From CAZHAM01 sp964530415 (GTDB lineage Bacteria; Patescibacteriota; WWE3; UBA101185; UBA10185), in NCBI GenBank assembly GCA_964530415.1, contig CAZHAM010000020.1:1-11126 (forward strand): a stretch of 11,126 bases of DNA, given 5' to 3'. The translations under genes and the position numbers were made by a program. The notes below the pieces were generated by a model. That model searched no databases. It saw only the letters and a list, made by a program, of their open reading frames with translations, and was not told where the DNA came from. Shown piece by piece: positions 1 through 5,401 of this stretch; position 1 is the stretch's first letter, and each line of letters starts with the position of its first letter.

Positions 1-264
1 GAAACTCTATTGGAATGGACTCTTGAATGCTGTGACGAACTTACTGGATTTATTGTTGCGGTAGCACTTGTTATGCCCGATAAAAAGCTGTCGGATGTAA
101 CTGTCGAAAGAGTTCTTACAAAGTTTAAACAAAAGGAGTTTGCCCGAGCAGTCGAACGACCTCAAATTTTGCAGTGTGAAGAAAAACTGCATATGTTAAT
201 AGGGAAATTCGTCGAAATAACATTAGGTGCAATGCAAAAAGATCACGACCTTTTGGGTCTTTAA
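1..264 (+). CDS. HD-superfamily hydrolase, C-terminal part (5' end outside window)
   Basis: The reading frame is open from the first base, so this is the last 87 codons of a longer gene; no start is visible. The residues include LLEWTLECCDELTGFIVAVA, then a run with PDKKL and KEFARAV, and an end in AMQKDHDLLGL. This pattern is what I recall from the C-terminal half of the small predicted HD-domain metal-dependent phosphohydrolases (COG2316 type, usually near 190 residues). The metal-binding HD motif would lie upstream of the window, so activity cannot be judged here. Substrate is unknown for this family. The stop is followed only 10 nt later by the -10 box of the next gene, so that gene has its own promoter. 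The family call is from memory of the motif and no search was run. Confidence 0.7.
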   Translation, partial: ETLLEWTLECCDELTGFIVAVALVMPDKKLSDVTVERVLTKFKQKEFARAVERPQILQCEEKLHMLIGKFVEITLGAMQKDHDLLGL

Positions 265-274
265 CAGTAAATGC

Positions 275-280
275 TAAAAT
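275..280 (+). promoter_or_regulatory. -10 box (TAAAAT, extended TGC) of a leaderless transcript
   Basis: TGCTAAAAT at 272-280 fits an extended -10 element (TGn plus TAAAAT). Six bases later is the ATG at 287, so a transcript starting the usual seven bases after the -10 box would begin on the start codon. A weak -35 (TTGGGT, 253-258) lies 16 bases upstream, inside the previous coding region. There is no Shine-Dalgarno sequence before the ATG. Confidence 0.6.
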
Positions 281-286
281 AAACAT

Positions 287-1564
287 ATGGATCCTCAACC
301 ACCAGCCGATTTAAACAACGCACCTCCTCAAAACGATACGCAGGAGTCAGTTGTTTCAATAGCAGAAAAGAAACAAGATGCCTTAAATAAGCAAAAGTGG
401 TTTAAGCTAAAGATTAGGCTCGCGATTATGGCATTGGTTCTGCTTCTGGCCGGTTTAATTTTTATCGTATTTGTTTACAACGTTTACCAAGAAAACAAGC
501 CAAGGTACGAAGCTGTGGATATTCCAAAAGATGAAGAAGAAGAACCGATAGCAGAACCCCAGAATGAACTTTCTTTTTACCAAAGTGATTTATTTAAACT
601 TGCCTTAAAGTATCCTTCTGAAGCAACTTTAATCGAAAAAGAACTCGAGGGCGAAAATCCTCAAAAACTCGAAATCGCCTACACGCCTAAATTAGTAGAT
701 TCAAACGCACTCCCTTCTGAAGAAAATGTTTTGGAAGGAATGATTTTTAGAGTAACGCTTTTAGATATTCAAAATCGAACGCTGGAAGATATAACTAACA
801 TTAAACGGCAAAGTTATGCTGAAAAATGTCCGAATACCGCAAATATCACCGTCCCTGAAAAAGTTTTAGTTGACGGCATCGAGGGAAGAACCTTTATGGT
901 TTATAACTGTAACGCCGATTACAAAGTAATTTATATTCCCCGATTTGGAATTTACTACGAAATCATGGGTTTGTTTGACGGAGGAGTCGGAATCAGACAA
1001 AGATATGAGAAAGCAAATGAGACAATTTTAGCCAGTTTAGATTTTTATTTAAGTGACGAGGAAATTGTTATCGATGAACCATTTAAAACTTATTTGAATC
1101 CAAAATTTGGCTTTTCATTTAGACAGCCCTCGCTCGACGAAAAATGCTGCGATATTGCTGAACCTGCTGTAAATCAAACTTACCAAAAATTTGTCGTTTA
1201 CGGAGAAATCGATAAAGTTTCGGTTCCAAACAAAACAAGTATCTTGGGCGTATTTGGCAGAAAATGGGATGGTAGTAGAAATCCCGATGATTTCCCAACT
1301 TTTTTACAAAAACAAAAAGACATTTTGGTAAATGATTTTAAGGTTGTTACGGGAAACAGTCCGAGCACTTCGGAAGAAGAAGTTGATGTCGGGGACAACG
1401 GCAAAAAAGGCTACTTGCTAAAAGGCTACTCGTGGAAAGGCTATCAATACATCTTTATAGATTACAATGGCTTGGACGCGGTAGTTTTTGTTATCGATAA
1501 TCAAACCGGAGATGACTTTACTCAAAAAATAAACGGGATTTTAGCTTCGTTTAAGTTTTTTTAA
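287..1564 (+). CDS. Single-pass membrane protein with two tandem PsbP-like extracellular domains
   Basis: The 425-residue protein has a polar, Pro-rich cytoplasmic N-terminus (1-40), one membrane helix (about 43-66, IRLAIMALVLLLAGLIFIVF), an acidic linker (80-95, KDEEEEP) and a large outer part. The outer part is an internal duplication. Repeat 1 (about 97-254) runs from LFKLALKYPS to ETILASLDFY, and repeat 2 (about 269-425) runs from KFGFSFRQPS to NGILASFKFF, with a matching middle strand (DGIEGRTFMVYN against NGKKGYLLKGYS). The opening 'F.f.YPs' strand and the 'iLaSf.f' end are typical of PsbP/Mog1-like folds found in many uncharacterised lipoproteins and membrane proteins. Four cysteines occur (181, 208, 287, 288), and disulfides are possible. 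The start is the ATG seven bases after a -10 box. The stop overlaps the convergent methyltransferase gene. Function unknown; a surface or sensor role is inference. Confidence 0.85.
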   Translation: MDPQPPADLNNAPPQNDTQESVVSIAEKKQDALNKQKWFKLKIRLAIMALVLLLAGLIFIVFVYNVYQENKPRYEAVDIPKDEEEEPIAEPQNELSFYQSDLFKLALKYPSEATLIEKELEGENPQKLEIAYTPKLVDSNALPSEENVLEGMIFRVTLLDIQNRTLEDITNIKRQSYAEKCPNTANITVPEKVLVDGIEGRTFMVYNCNADYKVIYIPRFGIYYEIMGLFDGGVGIRQRYEKANETILASLDFYLSDEEIVIDEPFKTYLNPKFGFSFRQPSLDEKCCDIAEPAVNQTYQKFVVYGEIDKVSVPNKTSILGVFGRKWDGSRNPDDFPTFLQKQKDILVNDFKVVTGNSPSTSEEEVDVGDNGKKGYLLKGYSWKGYQYIFIDYNGLDAVVFVIDNQTGDDFTQKINGILASFKFF

Positions 1565-2478
1565 CTTTTAATTAGTTTGCACACAAAAAAAGCTTCCATA
1601 TAACTGTTGGGCACAACTCTAATAGCTTTTTCTAACTGAGAATCGTATCTTTTTCCATTAAAACTTGCTAACCCCGCGCGCAAATTATCAAGTTTAAAAG
1701 CATTTGAAATATCTTCAACCTTTAAATCGTCGTATTTTTGTAAAACGTCCGAAATAATTTCTTCGTTTTCTTCGGGAGCTAAAGTACAAGTTGAATAAAC
1801 CAATACTCCGTTTTTAGTCAACAATTTGTATGCTGTGTCGATTAATTGTTTTTGTAATTTTGAAAGTCTTTTAATCTTATTTTCGCTCCAGTACTTTAGC
1901 GGTTCGCTATCCTGCAGATTAATCATCCCCTCACCACTACAAGGCGCATCAAGTAATATTTTGTCGAATTTTTGCTCAGTGTGTTTGTTGATAAATTGAG
2001 CAGGCATATTAAAAAAATACAAAATCTCTGCCCCATAAATTTGGGTTAATTTTTTTAGAGTATTTAACCTTTGCTTGTTTTCATCATTTACATATATAAA
2101 AGATTTATTCTCAGCCATATCTGCTATATGGATTGTCTTTCCGCCCGGAGCCGCACACATATCTAAGATCACATCCTGAGGTTTGGCGTCCAAAATAATT
2201 ACCGGTAAATAGCTGGATGCGTTTTGAATATAAAAATTTCCGTTCTTAAAAAACTCGCTTCCTGTGTAATTGCTTTTATTACCTTCAATTATGTAGGCGT
2301 TCTCACACCAGTTTATTTTTGTAAAGTCTTTGGGATTTTCTGTAATTATATTTTGAGCGGTTTCTAAAGGTTTTAAAGTATTAAAGCGCAGTGAGCTTTT
2401 ATGTTGAATTGAAAACAGCTCTGTTGTTTTTTGAGGAGAAATCCCTAATATTGCTGACGTTCTTTCGATAAAGTTCAT
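1561..2478 (-). CDS. RsmB/NSUN-family RNA (cytosine-5) methyltransferase
   Basis: The protein is 305 residues when started at the ATG at 2478. It shows the complete class I SAM-dependent m5C RNA methyltransferase core: motif I DMCAAPGGKT (106-115) for SAM binding, motif IV LLDAPCSGEGM with Cys180, and motif VI YSTCTLAPEENE with Cys231. In this family the motif VI cysteine attacks C6 of the target cytosine and the motif IV cysteine releases the product. The target is probably rRNA or tRNA. There is no NusB-like N-terminal domain as in RsmB and no C-terminal RNA-binding extension as in RsmF, so the exact substrate is open. The frame is open upstream to 2556, but the TATACT box at 2485-2490 lies exactly where a transcript would start on the 2478 ATG, and family similarity also begins around that methionine. 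The gene converges on and overlaps the preceding gene by 4 nt. Confidence 0.92.
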   Translation of the reverse strand: MNFIERTSAILGISPQKTTELFSIQHKSSLRFNTLKPLETAQNIITENPKDFTKINWCENAYIIEGNKSNYTGSEFFKNGNFYIQNASSYLPVIILDAKPQDVILDMCAAPGGKTIHIADMAENKSFIYVNDENKQRLNTLKKLTQIYGAEILYFFNMPAQFINKHTEQKFDKILLDAPCSGEGMINLQDSEPLKYWSENKIKRLSKLQKQLIDTAYKLLTKNGVLVYSTCTLAPEENEEIISDVLQKYDDLKVEDISNAFKLDNLRAGLASFNGKRYDSQLEKAIRVVPNSYMEAFFVCKLIKS

Positions 2479-2484
2479 AGAGTA

Positions 2485-2490
2485 AGTATA
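2485..2490 (-). promoter_or_regulatory. -10 box (TATACT) that fixes the methyltransferase start
   Basis: Read on the - strand, TATACT is followed by six bases and then the ATG at 2478, the same geometry as at 287, 7856 and 11000. It argues for a leaderless mRNA and against the longer reading frame reaching back to 2556. No good -35 is seen. The same bases read on the + strand give TATATA (2487-2492), a possible divergent -10 for the RNA candidate downstream. Confidence 0.6.
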
Positions 2491-2524
2491 TAGAAAAGGT
2501 TGAGAAATGGGTAAAAAAAGAAGA

Positions 2525-2757
2525 GCCCCGGTAGAACAAGCAGTGAATGAAAACACATATTCATTGTACTTTACCGGGGCGGAACAAGGAGCGAGAACCT
2601 ACGAAGGCAAGGGAGGGTCAAAGCGAGCGACCGGCGAGAAACCATCGAAACATCCGAACCCACAGAACCAGCAGGAAAAGGAGGCTTTCCAGACAGACTG
2701 AACCTTGACCATAAAGACCCTCTCACTTAAAATCGCTCCAATTCGTATTATCTTTTT
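2525..2757 (+). ncRNA. Candidate structured non-coding RNA (family not recognised)
   Basis: This segment of the 330-nt gap between genes stands out by composition. Over 2581-2700 the + strand is about 56% G+C with only 8 T in 120 bases, in an otherwise AT-rich window. The pairings I can see are a 9-bp perfect stem GCCCCGGTA/TACCGGGGC (2525-2533 with 2572-2580) capped by AATGAA/TTCATT (2546-2551 with 2560-2565); GGAGCGA/TCGCTCC (2588-2594 with 2733-2739); nested inside it GGGAGGGTC/GACCCTCTC (2611-2619 with 2716-2724); and a hairpin GGAAA/TTTCC (2674-2678 with 2686-2690). One pair in the long stem is G-U on the + strand but A-C on the - strand, favouring + strand transcription. The outer stem is followed by TTATCTTTTT (2748-2757), a plausible 3' end. 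GAACC occurs four times in likely loops. It does not match the RNase P, tmRNA, SRP or 6S motifs I know. A + strand 64-codon frame (2507-2701) is the alternative reading. Confidence 0.5.
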
Positions 2758-2794
2758 ACACTTTTACCTAGTAGCTGTCAACTGAAAAAAATAC

Positions 2795-2800
2795 TATAAT
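2795..2800 (+). promoter_or_regulatory. -10 box (TATAAT) just upstream of a GTG start
   Basis: A perfect TATAAT with eight bases between it and the GTG at 2809. Transcription from it would begin within one or two bases of the start codon. There is no Shine-Dalgarno sequence and the -35 region (around 2772-2777) is weak. On the opposite strand TTGACA (2781 to 2776) with TAAAAA 17 bases on also looks promoter-like but points into the RNA candidate antisense. Confidence 0.6.
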
Positions 2801-2808
2801 GACAAGAC

Positions 2809-3630
2809 GTGACTTACAAAAATAACAAAACTCAAATCCTATATAGTATAAATGTTCCGCTTTTGATTGTTGCTGTAGCCTTTAGCGCCGCTGTTGTCAA
2901 GACAAATTACGACAAAAAAGTGCGTGCTGTAGAGGCTCAGCAAGTAGCCGGCGAACAAGCTGTGCAAGACGGTATTTACAAACAAACCATAACCCAAGAC
3001 GGCAAAACTGCCGAAATCACAAAAGAAGTCAGAGACGGCAAGGTTTACATCAATATCAAAACATACGACTCAAACGGCAATTTGTTAAATTCCAAGGATA
3101 CAGTGAAAGATTTAAAAACACCTACTAAAACTCAAACTCAGCCCACTGTTAAAAAAACCGAAACCCAACCACCGGTTCAAAAACCGATCGAAATCCAACC
3201 TGAAGTACCTGTCGAAACAACAGAACCTATCGTAACTCCAACACCGGGACAAATTCAAAACACCAACCGATTTCAAATTGTGGGCGAATCTTATACAACA
3301 AACTCAAATTTTCCTTTAACTGTAAATGAAGAAACCGGAAACATAGTTGTTGAAACTCCTCTTAAAACTGTTGAACTTACAACAACTCCCGAAGCAATTG
3401 CGCAAAAAGCAGTTCAAGCAAGAACAATGGCGCGTGTGAATTCGGTTAAAATCGAAAGCTCCGATAACGAAAATGTAAATATCGTTTTAAACGGGTCACG
3501 AGAAATTAGCATTTTGGGCTTGGTAAATTTTGAACTTCCCGCAACTGCTGTTTTCAACGCCGAAACTGGTGCTCTTAAAAACTCGAGCTTGGATGTGGTT
3601 AGTAGGATTACCGGTGTCTTTAGCAATTAA
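2809..3630 (+). CDS. Membrane-anchored protein with Pro/Thr/Gln linker, unknown function
   Basis: The 273-residue protein starts at GTG immediately after a TATAAT box, with no ribosome binding site. It has one N-terminal membrane helix (about 10-30, ILYSINVPLLIVAVAFSAAV), a small strand-rich segment (52-100, with ITQDGKTAEITKEVRDGKVY and NIKTYDSNGNLL), a low-complexity linker rich in Pro, Thr, Gln and Val (about 103-150), and a C-terminal domain (about 152-273) containing LTVNEETGNIVVETP and an ATAVFNAETGAL segment. The 'L.V..ETG.i.v.TP' pattern recurs, as I recall, in uncharacterised candidate-phyla envelope proteins; I do not know a function for it. The C-terminal domain probably sits outside the membrane on the flexible linker. 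The gene is followed by a likely terminator. Coding is well supported by length, composition and domain layout; function is not. Confidence 0.8.
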   Translation: MTYKNNKTQILYSINVPLLIVAVAFSAAVVKTNYDKKVRAVEAQQVAGEQAVQDGIYKQTITQDGKTAEITKEVRDGKVYINIKTYDSNGNLLNSKDTVKDLKTPTKTQTQPTVKKTETQPPVQKPIEIQPEVPVETTEPIVTPTPGQIQNTNRFQIVGESYTTNSNFPLTVNEETGNIVVETPLKTVELTTTPEAIAQKAVQARTMARVNSVKIESSDNENVNIVLNGSREISILGLVNFELPATAVFNAETGALKNSSLDVVSRITGVFSN

Positions 3631-3673
3631 ACCCTAATTAAACTTCGATCCCCTATTTGTACAAAATCCGAGA

Positions 3674-3728
3674 ATTTGGCTTTGTTATGAGGTTTAGACC
3701 GATTTGACGCCAAATAACCCTTTTTTTT
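3674..3728 (+). terminator. Probable intrinsic terminator after the 2809-3630 gene
   Basis: ATTTGGC (3674-3680) can pair with GCCAAAT (3709-3715), and a more local hairpin ATTTG/CAAAT (3702-3706 with 3711-3715) flanked by GGTT/AACC is an alternative that uses the same 3' arm. Either ends next to a run of eight T (3721-3728). It sits 44 nt after the stop and just before the next promoter. Two mutually exclusive stems could also mean attenuation, but simple termination is the plainer reading. Confidence 0.5.
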
Positions 3729-3739
3729 ATAGGCTATCG

Positions 3740-3758
3740 TGCTATAATAACCTATAAT
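3740..3758 (+). promoter_or_regulatory. Tandem -10 boxes, the first an extended -10
   Basis: TGCTATAAT (3740-3748) is a perfect extended -10. A second TATAAT follows at 3753-3758. Start points near 3755 and 3765 would give a 5' leader of about 180-190 nt for the gene at 3945. No clear -35 is seen, as often with extended -10 promoters; the upstream T-run belongs to the terminator. Confidence 0.65.
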
Positions 3759-3764
3759 ATTTGT

Positions 3765-3944
3765 ACGCAAGTGCAATTATTTGCTGTGAACTTTGAAATC
3801 TGAATAATTAGTTCACGCCCAAACTCGATTTTTCCTAACACAAATTTAATGTGTGTTCGGTATGGTTTGGAGCGCGAAAACAGTGAAATTACCCCACTGG
3901 AATTCAAACTGGGTAAATATAACGACACTTTTTAGGAGGCTAAG
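3765..3944 (+). promoter_or_regulatory. Long structured 5' leader of the sortase-like gene
   Basis: The 314-nt gap 3631-3944 holds a terminator, promoters and this leader. Hairpins visible in the leader are GTGAACT/AGTTCAC (3786-3792 with 3810-3816), AACACA/TGTGTT (3837-3842 with 3852-3857) and TTACCC/GGGTAA (3889-3894 with 3911-3916), the last ending shortly before the ribosome binding site. A direct repeat ACTGG (3896-3900, 3908-3912) and CAGTG (3881-3885) offer alternative pairings. I do not recognise a known riboswitch. Its length and structure contrast with the leaderless neighbours and suggest post-transcriptional control, which is inference. Confidence 0.4.
3934..3939 (+). promoter_or_regulatory. 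Consensus Shine-Dalgarno AGGAGG
   Basis: AGGAGG lies five bases before the ATG at 3945, an optimal spacing. It is the only strong ribosome binding site in front of a gene in this window and it decides the start of the sortase-like protein. Confidence 0.85.
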
Positions 3945-5321
3945 ATGAAAACGAACAGTAAGCGTGCATTTTTTATTGCGATGATACTTCTACTCGTAAC
4001 TGTCGGCACCGCTCTGGCCTGGCCAAGAGAAGGAGAGCTGAACTGTAGCTACATAAGTATTTCGGTCATGAACGACCCGCAAAAGTACAATTTGTTTGAA
4101 GCAGAAACTACTTTTGACGGAGTAATTGTCGACCGGAACTCTGGCATAGCTGCTCCGGGTGAATCGGTAGGAATTCGAACATTTCTGCCTCCCGGATTCG
4201 TTGGTACTCCAAGAGCAGAGGTTCGGTTTTACAATATGCAAGGTGAATTTTTGGGCGCAAGACACTTCCCGGATGTTCCCCAGCATCTAGACTGCAGACC
4301 GACCGAGACAGCAACACCAACGTTTACTGCTACACCGACATGGACTCCCACAGAGACCGCGACTCCAACGGAGACAGCAACACCAACCGATGTTCCGACG
4401 GGTACACCCGTACCAACGGAAACACCAACACCAACCGATGTTCCTACAGAAACTCCGACTGACACACCAACACCAACCGATGTTCCTACAGAAACTCCAA
4501 CGTTCACTGCTACACCGACACCAACCGGCACCCCAACTGATGTTCCCACTAGCACTCCCACAGGAACACCACCACCTACGCCAACTGAAACACCCACCTT
4601 GCCACCTCCTCCCGGACCTTTGGGATGGTGCAAAGCCGTATTCACATACGATGCCTACACCAAACAACTGATACCGAATGGAGGACGAATTGCAAGTTGG
4701 GGTCAGGAAGTCCTGATTGAAGGCAAAGGAAGCGGACAAAAATGGCAGGTTCGAGAGTGGCCCAATACGGTTCTCGCAGAAGGGACAGTTTCGAAAATCG
4801 ATAACGGGGGAGTAAATGTTTCAACCGTTCAATCCTTAAAAGCCGGCATCAAGTACGGGCTGGGCTATTATAGAGTTGAAACCGGATGGAGCTGGTGCAA
4901 TTTTGGGTTTGGAACTCTATCCTTTGGGAGATCGAACTCAATTGGAAACGAGATCGATTCTCTAATGATCGGCAATATCTTGGTTAAACCGGAAAAACTT
5001 TTCCTGGCAGATGCGCAAGACAACATCAGAGGCGTCCACTGGGACGAAACATCGGCAAAAGTAACACTGGAAGGTAACGCCGTTGCTGGACTTCAAATCG
5101 GAGACTATGTCTTCGAATACAGAGATAACGGCGAGGCAATGGTTTACACTGTCAAGGAAGTTTTTGACGGATTGCTACAAACCATTAAACCTCCAAAATC
5201 CGGCGAATACGACATGACGCTAATCACCTGTAGCGGTGAGTTTAATAGAAAGACGCGTCATTATTCGAGCTACAGAGGAGCCTATTTGGATCAAGTAATT
5301 TTGGATAGACTCCAGCAGTAA
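3945..5321 (+). CDS. Secreted Thr-Pro-Thr repeat protein with a C-terminal sortase-like domain
   Basis: The 458-residue protein has a signal peptide (1-25, cleavage likely after ALA, before Trp26), an N-terminal domain (26-118) with Cys34 and Cys117, a Thr/Pro repeat linker (119-225), a middle domain (226-about 325) with Cys229 and Cys318, and a C-terminal segment resembling sortases. That segment carries TLITC (425-429), the sortase active-site signature with nucleophile Cys429; the candidate catalytic His365 lies exactly 64 residues earlier, the same spacing as His120 and Cys184 in Staphylococcus aureus SrtA. A GD turn (386-387) and the strand YVFEYRDNGEAMVYTVKEVF sit where they do in sortases, and Arg444 is a candidate for the catalytic Arg (15 residues after Cys, against 13 in SrtA). 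Sortases join proteins to the cell surface or to pilin at LPXTG-like signals; no such substrate is visible here. The upstream part of the sortase fold is poorly recognisable, so activity is unproven. Confidence 0.75.
   Translation: MKTNSKRAFFIAMILLLVTVGTALAWPREGELNCSYISISVMNDPQKYNLFEAETTFDGVIVDRNSGIAAPGESVGIRTFLPPGFVGTPRAEVRFYNMQGEFLGARHFPDVPQHLDCRPTETATPTFTATPTWTPTETATPTETATPTDVPTGTPVPTETPTPTDVPTETPTDTPTPTDVPTETPTFTATPTPTGTPTDVPTSTPTGTPPPTPTETPTLPPPPGPLGWCKAVFTYDAYTKQLIPNGGRIASWGQEVLIEGKGSGQKWQVREWPNTVLAEGTVSKIDNGGVNVSTVQSLKAGIKYGLGYYRVETGWSWCNFGFGTLSFGRSNSIGNEIDSLMIGNILVKPEKLFLADAQDNIRGVHWDETSAKVTLEGNAVAGLQIGDYVFEYRDNGEAMVYTVKEVFDGLLQTIKPPKSGEYDMTLITCSGEFNRKTRHYSSYRGAYLDQVILDRLQQ
4299..4619 (+). 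repeat. Thr-Pro-Thr coding repeat with a 35-nt perfect duplication
   Basis: This part of the sortase-like gene encodes residues 119-225, built from units such as TPTDVPTETPT and TATPTFTATPT. At nucleotide level a 35-nt sequence at 4422-4456 recurs perfectly at 4464-4498 (period 42 nt, 14 codons), and near copies of ACGTTTACTGCTACACCGAC lie at 4320 and 4500. Such perfect copies point to recent expansion and likely length variation. The peptide would form an extended, possibly glycosylated stalk, as in other Thr/Pro-rich surface proteins. Confidence 0.9.
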
Positions 5322-5323
5322 AT

Positions 5324-5336
5324 AGTTCACAGCAAA
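5324..5336. repeat. 3' half of a 13-bp inverted repeat flanking the sortase-like gene
   Basis: AGTTCACAGCAAA (5324-5336), directly after the stop codon, is the exact reverse complement of TTTGCTGTGAACT (3780-3792) in the leader. The 5' copy already pairs with AGTTCAC at 3810-3816, so in the mRNA the 3' copy could compete for it. Confidence 0.6.
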
Positions 5337-5338
5337 AC

Positions 5339-5381
5339 AAGGCCCACGGGTATTTATGCTATATGCATCCCGTGGGCTTTT
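5339..5381 (+). terminator. Strong intrinsic terminator, probably bidirectional
   Basis: A perfect 9-bp stem GCCCACGGG/CCCGTGGGC (5342-5350 with 5369-5377), extendable by G-U and two A-U pairs at its base, has an inner ATGC/GCAT stem in its loop and is followed by TTTT. It lies between convergent genes (3945-5321 + and 5402-6874 -). Read on the - strand the stem is followed by CTTGTTTTG, so it may stop both transcripts. Confidence 0.85.
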
Positions 5382-5401
5382 GTGTTTCTAAAATAATAAT
5401 T

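Noticed and set aside
2479..2556. Longer N-terminus of the methyltransferase (26 extra residues from 2556)
   Set aside because: The extra residues are unlike the family start, and a -10 box at 2485-2490 lies inside them, positioned to start the mRNA on the 2478 ATG.
2513..2580. Intrinsic terminator on the - strand (stem 2525-2580 followed by a T-run towards 2513)
   Set aside because: The geometry fits a terminator, but no - strand gene lies upstream for it to end. The loop is long and asymmetric, so I read the stem as part of the + strand RNA. A - strand antisense RNA from the TTGACA at 2781 remains possible.
2507..2701. 64-codon + strand frame starting ATGGGTAAAAAAAG, with a weak AAAGG upstream
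   Set aside because: Composition is low-complexity (Lys, Glu, Gln, Pro, Gly), no recognisable domain, and it coincides with a T-depleted, paired segment. T depletion alone removes stop codons, so an open frame is expected by chance. Kept only as the alternative to the RNA candidate.
2521..2757. RNase P RNA, tmRNA, SRP RNA or 6S RNA
   Set aside because: None of the conserved motifs I know (GAGGAAAGTCC, tmRNA tRNA-like ends, GGTCAGG...GGAAGGAAGCAGCC) is present, and the overall layout differs.
4300..4620. CRISPR-like array in the repeat region
   Set aside because: Repeats are in coding phase, of uneven spacing and imperfect, and encode Thr-Pro units; there are no unique spacers.
4229..4645. 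Long - strand frame rich in Gly and Val antisense to the Thr-Pro repeats
   Set aside because: It is the mirror of the repeat (antisense of Thr-Pro codons gives Gly-Val), which keeps it open without coding meaning; the + strand has signal peptide, ribosome binding site and domains.
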